This document shows, piece by piece, positions 50,430 through 64,000 of a stretch of DNA of 64,000 nt (the stretch's first letter is position 1; each line of letters starts with the position of its first letter). The notes below the pieces were generated by a model. It saw only the letters and a program-made list of their open reading frames with translations. It ran no database searches and was not told where the DNA came from. This DNA is from Glandiceps talaboti (Eukaryota > Hemichordata > Enteropneusta > Spengelidae): assembly GCF_964340395.1 (NCBI RefSeq), contig NC_135551.1, positions 12,114,379 to 12,178,378 on the forward strand, read 5' to 3'. A program made the position numbers and the translations under genes.

Positions 50430-52278
50430 TTTTCTGATTACAACATTGGTGTAAAACATGTGTACATGACTTTGTATAAAGTACACACCAGAAAAATTTC
50501 ATCCACTTGACTATCACATTTAGTTAGTTATTCTGATTATAACATCGGTGTAAAACATGTGTACATGACTTTGTATAAAGTACACACCAGACAAATTTCA
50601 TCCACTTGACTATCACATTTAGTTAGTTATTCCGATTACAACATCGGTGTAAAACATGTGTACATGACTTTGTATAAAGTACACACCAGACAAATTTCAT
50701 CCACTAGACTATCACATTTAGTTAGTTATTCTGATTATAACATCGGTGTAAAACATGTGTACATGGACTTTGTATAAAGTACACACCAGACAAATTCCAT
50801 CCACTGAACTATCATATTTAGTTAGTTATTCTGATTATAACATCGGTGTAAAACATGTGTACATGACTTTGTATAAAGTACACACCAGACAAATTTCATC
50901 CACTAGACTATCACATTTAGTTAGTTATTCTGATTATAACATCGGTGTAAAACATGTGTACATGACTTTGTATAAAGTACACACCAGAACAATTTCATTC
51001 ACTGGACTACCACATTTAGTTAGTTATTCTGATTATAACATCGGTGTAAAACATGTGTACATGACTTTGTATAAAGTACACACCAAAAAAATTTCATCCA
51101 CTAGACTATCACATTTAGTTATTCTGATTATAACATTGGTGTAAAACATGTGTACATGACTTTGTATAAAGTACACACCAGACAAATTCCATCCACTAGA
51201 CTATCATATTTAGTTACTTATTCTGATTATAACATTGGTGTAAAACATGTGTACATGACTTTGTATAAAGTACACAACAGAAAAATTTCATTCACTGGAC
51301 TATCATATTTAGTTAGTTATTCTGATTATAACATCGGTGTAAAACATGTGTACATGACTTTGTATAAAGTACACACCAGAACAATTTCATTCACTGGACT
51401 ATCACATTTAGTTAGTTATTCTGATTATAACATTGGTATAAAACATGTGTACATGACTTTGTATAAAGTACACACCAGACAAATTTCATCCACTGGACTA
51501 TCACATTTAGTTAGTTATTCTGATTATAACATCGGTGTAAAACATGTGTACATGACTTTGTATAAAGTACACACCAGAACAATTTCATCCACTAGACTAT
51601 CACATTTAGTTACTTCTCTGATTATAACATTGGTGTAAAACATGTGTACATGACTTTGTATAAAATACACACCAGAACAATTCCATCCACTGAACTATCA
51701 CATTTAGTTAGTTATTCTGATTATAACATCGGTGTAAACATGTGTACATGACTTTGTATAAAATACACACCAGACAAATTCCATCCACTGAACTATCACA
51801 TTTAGTTAATTATTCTGATTATTACATTGGTGTAAAACATGTGTACATGACTTTGTATAAAGTACACACCAGACAAATTTCATCCACTAGACTATCACAT
51901 TTAGTTAGTTATTCTGATTATAACATTGGTGTAAAACATGTGTACATGACTCTGTATAAAGTACACACCAGACAAATTTCATCCACTAGACTATCATATT
52001 TAGTTAGTTATTCTGATTATAACATCGGTGTATTAACATGTGTACATGACTTTGTATAAAGTACACACCAGAAAAATTTCATCCACTGAACTATCACATT
52101 TAGTTAGTTATTCTGATTATAACATTGGTGTAAAACATGTGTACATGACTTTGTATAAAGTACACACCAGACAAATTTCATCCACTGAACTATCACATTT
52201 AGTTAGTTATTCTGATTATAACATTGGTGTAAAACATGTGTACATGACTCTGTATAAAGTACACACCAGAAAGGAAAG
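50430..52278 (+). repeat. 99-bp intergenic tandem array
   Basis: About 19 copies of tagttagttattctgattat, aacatcggtgtaaaacatgt, gtacatgactttgtataaag, tacacaccagacaaatttca and tccactagactatcacatt. 99 is a multiple of three and stop-free in one frame, giving spurious open frames of 86-162 codons. A boundary variant lacks one tagt. Confidence 0.96.
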
Positions 52279-52665
52279 ACATCTGAATGAAGATTATTGA
52301 TCCATGGTACATACATATATACTCAGTATTTTGGTATGAGTACAATTACTTTACTAGACAATTTAATTCCATACTACTTACATTCTAAAAATATAATTAT
52401 GTTAATTTACATGTATGTCATTTTGAAAGCTTTGCAAACCTGTCATCATGAACACAATATATAAATGAATGCTATGCGATTTGATCCGGTACACAAAGTT
52501 CCCATGATAGTCCATACTCCACGTTTAAAGTATTGAACGGATGAGGACTGGGGATTTATTTTGGATTTTGGATTTATAGAACAATTTCATGGCTTCCTTT
52601 GTGAAAAATCAATGTGAAACAACATTGACTAAGTCTGTGTTTGTAACTCAATACATTGAAAAAAG

Positions 52666-52697
52666 CTAAAAAAAAAAAATAAAAAAAAAAAAAAAGT
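52666..52697 (+). repeat. poly-A stretch
   Basis: Interrupted A-run; possibly a retroposon tail, but no element body is recognised upstream. Confidence 0.8.
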
Positions 52698-52798
52698 AAA
52701 AAGTTTGTTATTGTATGTACAATAGCAAACATTTTAGACAATGTCCATCAACATAAACTCATCACAAAATATCCATAATGTACAGATAGCTGTATGGT

Positions 52799-52910
<112 letters not shown>

Positions 52911-53822
52911 TGTACACTGACATAAACTCTACAATGTACAGATAGCTGTATGATTGATATATATACAGTGTACACTGACATAAACTCTACAATGTACAGA
53001 TAGCTGTATGGTTGATATATATACAGTGTACACTGACATAAACTCTATAATGTACAGATAGCTGTATGGTTGATATATATACAGTGTACACTGACATAAA
53101 CTCTATAATGTACAGATAGCTGTATGGTTGATATATATACAGTGTACACTGACATAAACTCTATAATGTACAGATAGCTGTATGGTTGATATATATACAG
53201 TGTACACTGACATAAACTCTATAATGTACAGATAGCTGTATGGTTGATATATATACAGTGTACACTGACATAAACTCTATAATGTACAGATAGCTGTATG
53301 ATTGATATATATATAGTGTACACTGACATAAACTCTACAATGTACAGATAGCTGTATGGTTGATATATATATACAGTGTACACTGACATAAACTCTATAA
53401 TGTACAGATAGCTGTATGGTTGATATATATACAGTGTACACTGATATAAACTCTATAATGTACAGATAGCTGTATGGTTGATATATATACAGTGTACACT
53501 GAAATAAACTCTATAATGTATAGATAGCTGTATGCTTGATATATATAGTGTACACTGACATAAACTCTATAATGTACAGATAGCTGTATGGTTGATATAT
53601 ATATAGTGTACACTGACATAAACTCTATAATATACAGATAGCTGTATGGTTGATATATATACAGTGTACACTGATATAAACTCTACAATGTACAGATAGC
53701 TGTATGGTTGATGGTTGATATATATATACAGTGTACACTGACATAAACTCTATTCACAAAGTACCCCTTAAATGTACAGAGAGTGTATGATCAGGATACA
53801 TGTCATTTTCTATTGACACAAC

Positions 53823-53828
53823 TTTATT
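53823..53828 (-). terminator. candidate poly(A) signal, ankyrin gene
   Basis: TTTATT on the + strand reads AATAAA on the - strand, about 220 bp past the stop codon at 54050. Confidence 0.4.
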
Positions 53829-54049
53829 CACCAATTAGTACCCCAAATGCACAGATAGCTGTATGTGGTTAAGATACACATGTCCAGCGACATAAACTCG
53901 TCACAAAGTAATATACAGCTGTATGGTTGACATACACAGTGTACATTGAAAACTCTATTCAAGTACTCCTAATGCACAGATAGCTACCAGTATGTGGTTG
54001 ACATACACAGTCTATAGCCATCAGCTGTGTCCTCCCATTACATGTACTT

Positions 54050-54124
54050 TCACTCCACAGTTAGAGCTCTGACAGCATCTGTACTTCCATACTCAAGTGC
54101 AAGATCCATGGCTGTTTTACCGTC
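54050..54124 (-). CDS. ankyrin-repeat protein, last exon
   Basis: 75 nt on the - strand: 24 codons and TGA (54050-54052). The acceptor ttattttacag precedes DGKTAMDLALEYGSTDAV, the first two thirds of an ankyrin repeat (DGKTAMDLA consensus), and the protein ends RALTVE. It joins in frame to 55623-55721 to give ...DIVNK|DGKTA, a normal repeat junction. The family beyond ankyrin repeat is not recognised. Confidence 0.87.
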   Translation of the reverse strand, partial: DGKTAMDLALEYGSTDAVRALTVE

Positions 54125-54164
54125 CTGTAAAATAAAAAAGTGTTTTATTTTATTGTACTTGTTT

Positions 54165-55150
54165 ATTGGATAACATACAACTACACAATGTATGACATTC
54201 ACAAATCCAAATTAAATTCCAATGGGTATTAAATATTGGATAACATGCAACTATACAATGTATGACATACACAAATCCAAATTAAATTCCAATGTGTATT
54301 AAATATTGGATAACATACAACTATACAATGTATGACATTCACAAATCCAAATTAAATTCCAATGTGTATTAAATATTGGATAACATACAACTATACAATG
54401 TATGACATTCACAAATCCAAATTAAATTCCAATGTGTATTAAATATTGGATAACATGCAACTATACAATGTATGACATACACAAATCCAAATTAAATTCC
54501 AATGTGTATTAAATATTGGATAACATGCAACTATACAATGTATGACATACACAAATCCAAATTAAATTCCAATGTGTATTAAATATTGGATAACATACAA
54601 TTATACAATGTATGACATTCACAAATCCAAATTAAATTCCAATGTGTATTAAATATTGGATAACATACAATTATACAATGTATGACATTCACAAATCCAA
54701 ATTAAATTCCAATGTGTATTAAATATTGGATAACATACAACTATACAATGTATGACATTCACAAATCCAAATTAAATTCCAATGTGTATTAAATATTGGA
54801 TAACATACAACTATACAATGTATGACATTCACAAATCCAAATTAAATTCCAATGTGTATTAAATATTGGATAACATGCAACTATACAATGTATGACATTC
54901 ACAAATCCAAATTAAATTCCAATGTGTATTAAATATTGGATAACATACAACTATACAATGTATGACATTCACAAATCCAAATTAAATTCCAATGTGTATT
55001 AAATATTGGATAACATACAACTATACAATGTAGGACATTCACAAATCCAAATTAAATTCCAATGTGTATTAAATATTGGATAACATGCAACTATACAATG
55101 TACGTCATTCACAAATCCAAATTAAATTCCAATGTGTATTAAATATTCCA
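54165..55150 (-). repeat. 70-bp array in the last ankyrin-gene intron
   Basis: About 14 copies of tattggataacatacaacta, tacaatgtatgacattcaca, aatccaaattaaattccaat and gtgtattaaa (+ strand). It begins only ~40 bp from the last exon's acceptor. No similarity to the exon. Confidence 0.96.
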
Positions 55151-55622
55151 CATTAATTCTTCTGGAGACTAAAATTAACTAAATTCCAAAAAGCTATACA
55201 AGTCAACTGTACATTCTTATCAAAACTCAACTCATTGGCTTTTAAAGAGTCTGACTTCTTGTTCAGGTGAATGGAGGATCATTAGATCAGTATATATGTT
55301 AACATTCACATTCACATTCAAATATTAAAAACATATTGAAAATTATTTAATACTATGAATGATAAGACAAAACTAAATGTGTGCATTTTTAACTTATTAA
55401 AAACAAATACAGAATGATGGTAAAAGTCCCATGGTATAAAAATTATTTCTAAAAACCAGTGCATATTTCAGTGACCAGCAATTCCCTTCATGTGTCACTA
55501 TTTGCAATATGTACACATATGAGTCGAACATAGAATCTTTCAGCTGTTGCCAACTGGGATCACACCTCATGGAAACCATATTCTAATATTTTGAGTGTTA
55601 AATTGCATATTATTCATAATAC
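55151..55622. other. rest of the last ankyrin-gene intron
   Basis: Nothing recognisable; donor gtatta on the - strand at 55622. Confidence 0.6.
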
Positions 55623-55721
55623 CTTATTAACAATGTCTCTGGAAGCTCCAGCAGCAATGAGAACTTCAACTGCAGCTGCCCTTCCCTCTCTAGCAGCGAG
55701 ATGCAATGGGGTGTTCCCATT
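55623..55721 (-). CDS. ankyrin-repeat protein, penultimate exon
   Basis: 99 nt, exactly 33 codons, one full ankyrin repeat: NGNTPLHLAAREGR, then AAAVEVLIAAGASRD, then IVNK. The TPLH motif and the second-helix VEVLIAAGA pattern are classic. Acceptor ctttccaaag, donor gtatta on the - strand. Upstream exons must lie beyond 64000, because the rest of the window is satellite. Such proteins are binding scaffolds; the partner cannot be guessed from 57 residues. Confidence 0.9.
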
Positions 55722-55969
55722 CTTTGGAAAGAAAAGATAATGAGAGAACAATATTAGAGTTTAAGGTATTCACACAACTACATGTACATGTAGAATACAT
55801 ATATACGTGTGTAACAGAGAGAGACTAAGAGATGCTAAGTGTTTACACACATGGCAATAAATGTGTTATTGACAGATACATTTATCTTTTACTGGTAAAT
55901 CAAATGTTTGAAAGGAGACTTCACAAAACGATTGAATTGACCAGCTTAGTAATTCATCAGTAATAAAAA

Positions 55970-58900
55970 CTGTGTTATCAGTAGGTTGTCATGTATCAAA
56001 GGGTTGTCATATGTCAATGGTGTCTGTAAATTAATTACTACATCTAGTATAATTGGAATTGAAAACTGTGTTATCAAAGTTGTCATATATCAATGGTGTC
56101 TGTAAACTAATTACTACATCTAGTATAATTGGAATTGAAAACTGTGTCATCAAGGTTGTCATATGTCAATGGTGTCTGTAAACTAATTACTACATCTAGT
56201 ATAATTGGAATTGAAAACTGTCATCAAGGTTGTCATATGTCAATGGTGTCTGTAAACTAATTACTACATCTAGTATAATTGGAACTGAAAACTGTGTCAT
56301 CAAGGTTGTCATATGTCAATGGTGTCTGTAAACTAATTACTACATCTAGTATAATTGGATCTGAAAACTGTGTCATCAAGATTGTCATATGTCAATGGTG
56401 TCTGTAAACTAATTACTACATCTAGTATAATTGGAATTGAAAACTGTGTCATCAAGGTTGTCATATGTCAATGGTGTCTGTAAACTAATTACTACATCTA
56501 GTATAATTGGAATTAAAAACTGTGTCATCAAGGTTGTCATATGTCAATGGTGTCTGTAAACTAATTACTACATCTAGTTATATACAAAACAAAGAGAAAA
56601 AATGTTTAGTATTATCACTACCCTCAACTCAAACTTTATAAACTTAGATAGAGGAGAGCAATTTAGATATATACTACAATCAAAACATAAGGATATTATA
56701 ACCGCTCTCTACATATACCTGGATGATACATGTAGTCAATAGACACACACTAGAACTACTATATATTTTAATATTTATATTTCATAGATCATTATTAACT
56801 TTATTTTGTTTAAATACCAAATTAGAAATGTAAAATTTTCTAAACGGCTAAAATAAAGTGTTATCTTATCTTATCTTATCTTATCTAGTATAATTGGAAT
56901 TGAAAACTATGTCATCAAGGTTGTCATATGTCAATGGTGTCTGTAAACTAATTACTACATCTAGTATAATTGGAATTGAAAACTGTGTCATCAAGGTTGT
57001 CATATGTCAATGGTGTCTGTATACTAATTACTACATCTAGTATAATTGGATCTGAAAACTGTGTCATCAAGGTTGTCATATGTCAATGGTGTCTGTAAAC
57101 TAATTACTACATCTAGTATAATTGGAATTGAAAACTGTGTCATCAAGGTTGTCATATGTCAATGGTGTCTGTAAATTAATTACTACATCTAGTATAATTG
57201 GAATTGAAAACTGTGTTATCAAGGTTGTCATATATCAATGGTGTCTGTAAATTAATTACTACATCTAGTATAATTGGAATTGAAAACTGTGTTATCAAGG
57301 TTGTCATATATCAATGGTGTCTGTAAACTAATTACTACATCTAGTATAATTGGAATTGAAAACTGTGTCATCAAGGTTGTCATATGTCAATGGTGTCTGT
57401 AAACTAATTACTACATCTAGTATAATTGGAATTGAAAACTGTGTCATCAAGGTTGTCATATGTTAATGGTGTCTGTAAACTAATTACTACATCTAGTATA
57501 ATTGGAACTGTAAACTGTGTCATCAAGGTTGTCATATGTCAATGGTGTCTGTAAACTAATTACTACATCTAGTATAAATGGAACTGAAAACTGTGTCATC
57601 AAGGTTGTCATATGTCAATGGTGTCTGTAAACTAATTACTACATCTAGTATAATTGGAACTGTAAACTGTGTCATCAAGGTTGTCATATGTCAATGGTGT
57701 CTGTAAACTAATTACTACATCTAGTATAATTGGATCTGAAAATGTGTCATCAAGGTTGTCATATGTCAATGGTGTCTGTAAACTAATTACTACATCTAGT
57801 ATAATTGGAATTGAAAACTGTGTCATCAAGGTTGTCATATGTCAATGGTGTCTGTAAACTAATTACTACATCTAGTATAATTGGAATTGAAAACTGTGTC
57901 ATCAAGGTTGTCATATGTCAATGGTGTCTGTAAATTAATTACTACATCTAGTATAATTGGATCTGAAAACTGTGTCATCAAGGTTGTCATATGTCAATTT
58001 TGTCTGTAAATTAATTACTACATCTAGTATAATTGGAAATGAAAACTGTGTCATCAAGGTTGTCATATGTCAATGGTGTCTGTAAACTAATTACTACATC
58101 TAGTATAATTGGAACTGAAAACTGTGTCATCAAGGTTGTCATATGTCAATGGTGTCTGTAAACTAATTACTACATCTAGTATAATTGGAACTGAAAACTG
58201 TGTCATCAAGGTTGTCATATGTCAATGGTGTCTGTAAACTAATTACTACATCTAGTATAATTGGAACTGAAAACTGTGTCATCAAGGTTGTCATATGTCA
58301 ATGGTGTCTGTAAACTAATTACTACATCTAGTATAATTGGAACTGAAAACTGTGTCATCAAGGTTGTCATATGTCAATGGTGTCTGTAAACTAATTACTA
58401 CATCTAGTATAATTGGAACTGAAAACTGTGTCATCAAGGTTGTCATATGTCAATGGTGTCTGTAAACTAATTACTACATCTAGTATAATTGGAACTGAAA
58501 ACTGTGTCATCAAGGTTGTCATATGTCAATGGTGTCTGTAAACTAATTACTACATCTAGTATAATTGGAATTGAAAACTGTGTCATCAAGGTTGTCATGT
58601 GTCAATGGTGTCTGTAAACTAATTACTACATCTAGTATAATTGGAACTGAAAACTGTGTCATCAAGGTTGTCATATGTTAATGGTGTCTGTAAACTAATT
58701 ACTACATCTAGTATAATTGGAATTGAAAACTATGTCATCAAGGTTGTCATATGTCAATGGTGTCTGTAAACTAATTACTACATCTAGTATAATTGGAATT
58801 GAAAACTGTGTCATCAAGGTTGTCATATGTCAATGGTGTCTGTAAACTAATTACTACATCTAGTATAATTGGAATTGAAAACTGTGTCATCAAGGTTGTC

Positions 58901-61900
58901 ATATGTCAATGGTGTCTGTAAACTAATAACTACATCTAGTATAATTGGAATTGAAAACTGTGTCATCAAGGTTGTCATGTGTCAATGGTGTCTGTAAACT
59001 AATTACTACATCTAGTATAATTGGAATTGAAAACTGTGTCATCAAGGTTGTCATATGTCAATGGTGTCTGTAAACTAATTACTACATCTAGTATAATTGG
59101 AATTGAAAACTGTGTCATCAAGGTTGTCATATGTCAATGGTGTCTGTAAACTAATTACTACATCTAGTATAATTGGAATTGAAAACTGTGTCATCAAGTT
59201 TGTCATATGTCAGTGGTGTCTGTAAACTAATTACTACATCTAGTATAATTGGAATTGAAAACTGTGTCATCAAGGTTGTCTTATGTCAATGGTGTCTGTA
59301 AACTAATTACTACATCTAGTATAATTGGAATTGAAAACTGTGTTATCAAGGTTGTCATATGTCAATGGTGTCTGTATAAACTATTACTACATCTAGTATA
59401 ATTGGAACTGAAAACTGTGTCATCAAGGTTGTCATATGTCAATGGTGTCTGTAAACTAATTACTACATCTAGTATAATTGGAACTGAAAACTGTGTTATC
59501 AAGGTTGTCATATGTCAATGGTGTCTGTAAACTAATTACTACATCTAGTATAATTGGAACTGAAAACTGTGTCATCAAGGTTGTCATATGTCAATGGTGT
59601 CTGTAAACTAATTACTACATCTAGTATAATTGGAATTGAAAACCGTGCCATCAAGGTTGTCATATGTCAATGGTGTCTGTAAACTAATTACTACATCTAG
59701 TATAATTGGAATTAAAAACTGTGTCATCATGGTTGTCATATGTCAATGGTGTCTGTAAACTAATTACTACATCTAGTATAATTGGAATTGAAAACTGTGT
59801 CATCAAGGTTGTCATGTGTCAATGGTGTCTGTAAACTAATTACTACATCTAGTATAATTGGAACTGAAAACTGTGTCATCAAAGTTGTCATATGTCAATG
59901 GTGTCTGTAAACTAATTACTACATCTAGTATAATTGGAATTGAAAACTGTGTCATCAAGGTTGTCATGTGTCAATGGTGTCTGTAAACTAATTACTACAT
60001 CTAGTATAATTGGAATTGAAAACTGTGTCATCAAGGTTGTCATATGTCAATGGTGTCTGTAAACTAATTACTACATCTAGTATAATTGGAACTGAAAACT
60101 GTGTCATCAAAGTTGTCATATGTCAATGGTGTCTGTAAACTAATAACTACATCTAGTATAATTGGAATTGAAAACTGTGTCATCAAGGTTGTCATGTGTC
60201 AATGGTGTCTGTAAACTAATTACTACATCTAGTATAATTGGAATTGAAAACTGTGTCATCAAGGTTGTCATATGTCAATGGTGTCTGTAAACTAATTACT
60301 ACATCTAGTATAATTGGAATTGAAAACTGTGTCATCAAGGTTGTCATATGTCAATGGTGTCTGTAAACTAATTACTACATCTAGTATAATTGGAATTGAA
60401 AACTGTGTCATCAAGTTTGTCATATGTCAGTGGTGTCTGTAAACTAATTACTACATCTAGTATAATTGGAATTGAAAACTGTGTCATCAAGGTTGTCTTA
60501 TGTCAATGGTGTCTGTAAACTAATTACTACATCTAGTATAATTGGAATTGAAAACTGTGTTATCAAGGTTGTCATATGTCAATGGTGTCTGTATAAACTA
60601 TTACTACATCTAGTATAATTGGAACTGAAAACTGTGTCATCAAGGTTGTCATATGTCAATGGTGTCTGTAAACTAATTACTACATCTAGTATAATTGGAA
60701 CTGAAAACTGTGTTATCAAGGTTGTCATATGTCAATGGTGTCTGTAAACTAATTACTACATCTAGTATAATTGGAACTGAAAACTGTGTCATCAAGGTTG
60801 TCATATGTCAATGGTGTCTGTAAACTAATTACTACATCTAGTATAATTGGAATTGAAAACCGTGCCATCAAGGTTGTCATATGTCAATGGTGTCTGTAAA
60901 CTAATTACTACATCTAGTATAATTGGAATTAAAAACTGTGTCATCATGGTTGTCATATGTCAATGGTGTCTGTAAACTAATTACTACATCTAGTATAATT
61001 GGAATTGAAAACTGTGTCATCAAGGTTGTCATGTGTCAATGGTGTCTGTAAACTAATTACTACATCTAGTATAATTGGAACTGAAAACTGTGTCATCAAA
61101 GTTGTCATATGTCAATGGTGTCTGTAAACTAATTACTACATCTAGTATAATTGGAATTGAAAACTGTGTCATCAAGGTTGTCATATGTCAATGGTGTCTG
61201 TAAACTAATTACTACATCTAGTATAATTGGAACTGAAAACTGTGTCATCAAGGTTGTCATATGTCAATGGTGTTTGTAAACTAATTACTACATCTAGTAT
61301 AACTGGAATTGAAAACTGTGTCATCAAGGTTGTCACATGTCAATGGTGTCTGTAAACTAATTACTTAGCATCTAGTATAATTGGAACTGTAAACTGTGTC
61401 ATCATGGTTGTCATATGTCAATGGTGTCTGTAAACTAATTACTACATCTAGTATAATTGGAACTGAAAACTGTGTCATCAAGGTTGTCATATGTCAATGG
61501 TGTTTGTAAACTAATTACTACATCTAGTATAATTGGAATTGAAAACTGTGTCATCAAGGTTGTCACATGTCAATGGTGTCTGTAAACTAATTACTTAGCA
61601 TCTAGTATAATTGGAACTGAAAACTGTGTCATCAAGGTTGTCATATGTCAATGGTGTCTGTAAGCTTAAATTACTACATCTAGTATAATTAGAACTGAAA
61701 ACTGTGTTATCAAGGTTGTCATATGTCAATGGTGTCTGTAAACTAATTACTACATCTAGTATAATTGGAACTGAAAACTGTGTTATCATGGTTGTCATAT
61801 GTTAATGGTGTCTGTAAATTAATTACTACATCTAGTATAATTGGAACTGAAAACTGTGTCATCAAGGTTGTCATATGTCAATGGTGTCTGTAAACTAATT

Positions 61901-64000
61901 ACTACATCTAGTATAATTGGAACTGAAAACTGTGTCATCAAGGTTGTCATATGTCAATGGTGTCTGTAAGCTTAAATTACTACATCTAGTATAATTGGAA
62001 CTGAAAACTGTGTTATCAAGGTTGTCATATGTCAATGGTGTCTGTAAACTAATTACTACATCTAGTATAATTGGAACTGAAAACTGTGTCATCAAGGTTG
62101 TCATATGTCAATGGTGTCTGTAAACTAATTACTACATCTAGTATAATTGGAATTGAAAACTGTGTCATCATGGTTGTCATATGTCAATGGTGTCTGTAAA
62201 CTAATTACTACATCTAGTATAATTGGAATTGAAAACTGTGTCATCATGGTTGTCATATGTCAATGGTGTCTGTAAACTAATTACTACATCTAGTATAATT
62301 GGAATTGAAAACTGTGTCATCAAGGTTGTCATATGTCAATGGTGTCTGTAAACTGATTACTACATCTAGTATAATTGGAACTGAAAACTGTGTCATCAAG
62401 GTTGTCATATGTCAATGGTGTCTGTAAACTGATTACTACATCTAGTATAATTGGAATTGAAAACTGTGTCATCAAGGTTGTCATATGTCAATGGTGTCTG
62501 TAAACTGATTACTACATCTAGTATAATTGGAACTGAAAACTGTGTCATCAAGGTTGTCATATGTCAATGGTGTCTGTAAACTAATTACTACATCTAGTAT
62601 AATTGGAACTGAAAACTGTGTCATCAAGGTTGTCATATGTCAATGGTGTCTGTAAACTAATTACTACATCTAGTATAATTGGAACTGAAAACTGTGTCAT
62701 CAAGGTTGTCATATGTCAATGGTGTCTGTAAGCTTAAATTACTACATCTAGTATAATTAGAACTGAAAACTGTGTCATCAAGGTTGTCATATGTCAATGG
62801 TGTCTGTAAACTAATTACTACATCTAGTATAATTGGAATTGAAAACTGTGTCATCAAGGTTGTCATATGTCAATGGTGTCTGTAAGCTTAAATTGCTACA
62901 TCTAGTATAATTAGAACTGAAAACTGTGTCATCAAGGTTGTCATATGTCAATGGTGTCTGTAAACTAATTACTACATCTAGTATAATTGGAATTGAAAAC
63001 TGTGTCATCAAGGTTGTCATATGTCAATGGTGTCTGTAAACTAATTACTACATCTAGTATAATTGGAACTGAAAACTGTGTCATCAAGGTTGTCATATGT
63101 CAATGGTGTCTGTAAACTAATTACTACATCTAGTATAATTGGAACTGAAAACTGTGTCATCAAGGTTGTCATATGTCAATGGTGTCTGTAAACTAATTAC
63201 TACATCTAGTATAATTGGAACTGAAAACTGTGTCATCAAAGTTGTCATATGTCAATGGTGTCTGTAAACCAATTACTACATCTAGTATAATTGGAATTGA
63301 AAACTGTGTCATCAAGGTTGTCATATGTCAATGGTGTCTGTAAACTAATTACTACATCTAGTATAATTGGAGCTGAAAACTGTGTCATCAAGGTTGTCAT
63401 ATGTCAATGGTGTCTGTAAACTAATTACTACATCTAGTATAATTGGAATTGAAAACTGTGTCATCAAGGTTGTCATATGTCAATGGTGTCTGTATACTAA
63501 CTACTACATCTAGTATAATTGGAATTAAAAACTGTGTCATCAAGGTTGTCATATGTTAATGGTGTCTGTAAACTAATTACTACATCTAGTATAATTGGAA
63601 CTGAAAACTGTGTCATCAAGGTTGTCATATGTCAATGGTGTCTGTAAACTAATTACTACATCTAGTATAATTGGAATTGAAAACTGTGTCATCAAGGTTG
63701 TCATATGTCAATGGTGTCTGTAAACTAATTACTATACATCTAGTATAATTGGAATTGAAAACTGTCATCAAGGTTGTCATATGTCAATGGTGTCTGTAAA
63801 CTAATTACTACATCTAGTATAATTGGAATTGAAAACTGTGTCATCAAGGTTGTCATATGTCAATGGTGTCTGTAAACTAATTACTACATCTAGTATAATT
63901 GGAACTGAAAACTGTGTCATCAAGGTTGTCATATGTCAATGGTGTCTGTAAACTAATTACTACATCTAGTATAATTGGAACTGAAAACTGTGTTATCAAG
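55970..64000. repeat. 8-kb 76-bp satellite in an ankyrin-gene intron
   Basis: About 100 copies of ctagtataattggaattgaa, aactgtgtcatcaaggttgt, catatgtcaatggtgtctgt and aaactaattactacat; it runs off the window end. Blocks are duplicated: rare variants aaccgtgcc (59642, 60859) and tgtataaactattac (59373, 60591) recur about 1217 bp (16 units) apart. Interrupted once, by the LINE at 56578-56884. Confidence 0.97.
56578..56884 (+). mobile_element. 5'-truncated LINE inserted in the satellite
   Basis: About 300 bp foreign to the array. Frame 56602-56742 reads MFSIITTLNSNFINL, then GEQFRYILQSKHKD, then LDDTCSQ and stop, in the style of the C-terminal end of a non-LTR reverse-transcriptase ORF. A 3' UTR follows with aataaagtgttatc and a (TTATC)n tail at 56861-56884. 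The array is split at catctagt|..., with tctagt present on both sides (short target duplication). Confidence 0.78.

Noticed and set aside
50755-52300. Open frames of 86-162 codons in tandem
   Set aside because: 99-bp intergenic repeat with a stop-free frame; no start context, no homology, frame broken by single-base changes.
55970-64000. Junction-duplication origin for the 76-bp and 70-bp ankyrin-gene arrays
   Set aside because: I compared the units with both ankyrin exons on the - strand and found no shared exon sequence, so the pattern is claimed only for LTN1.

Overview
This is eukaryotic, AT-rich, intron-rich nuclear DNA. The protein sequence is clearly animal and fairly close to vertebrate homologues, while intron style and repeat content suggest an invertebrate, probably marine (hemichordate-, amphioxus- or mollusc-like). 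The species cannot be fixed from the sequence. By my estimate more than half of the window is tandem repeat.

Positions 324-47852 (+ strand) hold 28 consecutive coding exons of one gene: the 3' part of Listerin (LTN1), the RING E3 ubiquitin ligase of ribosome-associated quality control. The exons join in frame with GT donors and AG acceptors throughout, giving 5259 nt, i.e. 1752 residues plus a stop. Compared with the human protein only about the first 85 residues are missing, and these must lie upstream of base 1. The order is a long HEAT/ARM-like helical region (exons 1-25), the RWD region (exon 26), and a C-terminal RING split between exons 27 and 28.

Positions 47853-53800 are the LTN1 3' end and intergenic DNA: an old interspersed repeat, a 99-bp array, and a 58-bp array containing a long TA run. 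Positions 54050-55721 (- strand) carry the last two exons of an ankyrin-repeat protein gene, convergent with LTN1. From about 55970 to the window end its next intron is a 76-bp satellite, interrupted by the 3' end of a LINE.

The most striking feature is the nature of several LTN1 intron arrays. The repeat unit of at least four (after exons 10, 17, 19 and 21) is a copy of the upstream exon's 3' end plus its GT donor. One array before exon 18 is a copy of the acceptor plus the exon's 5' part. Weaker or related cases follow exons 5, 20 and 26. Introns of this gene therefore seem to have grown by tandem duplication of splice junctions, so the true splice site sits beside tens of near-identical decoys. 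The 78-bp array after exon 19 is a multiple of three and stop-free across about 20 copies.

Mobile DNA includes a 2.6-kb foldback element with a perfect 10-bp target-site duplication in the intron that splits the RING, three copies of a short hAT-like MITE, two 5'-truncated LINE ends, and two small inverted-repeat elements.
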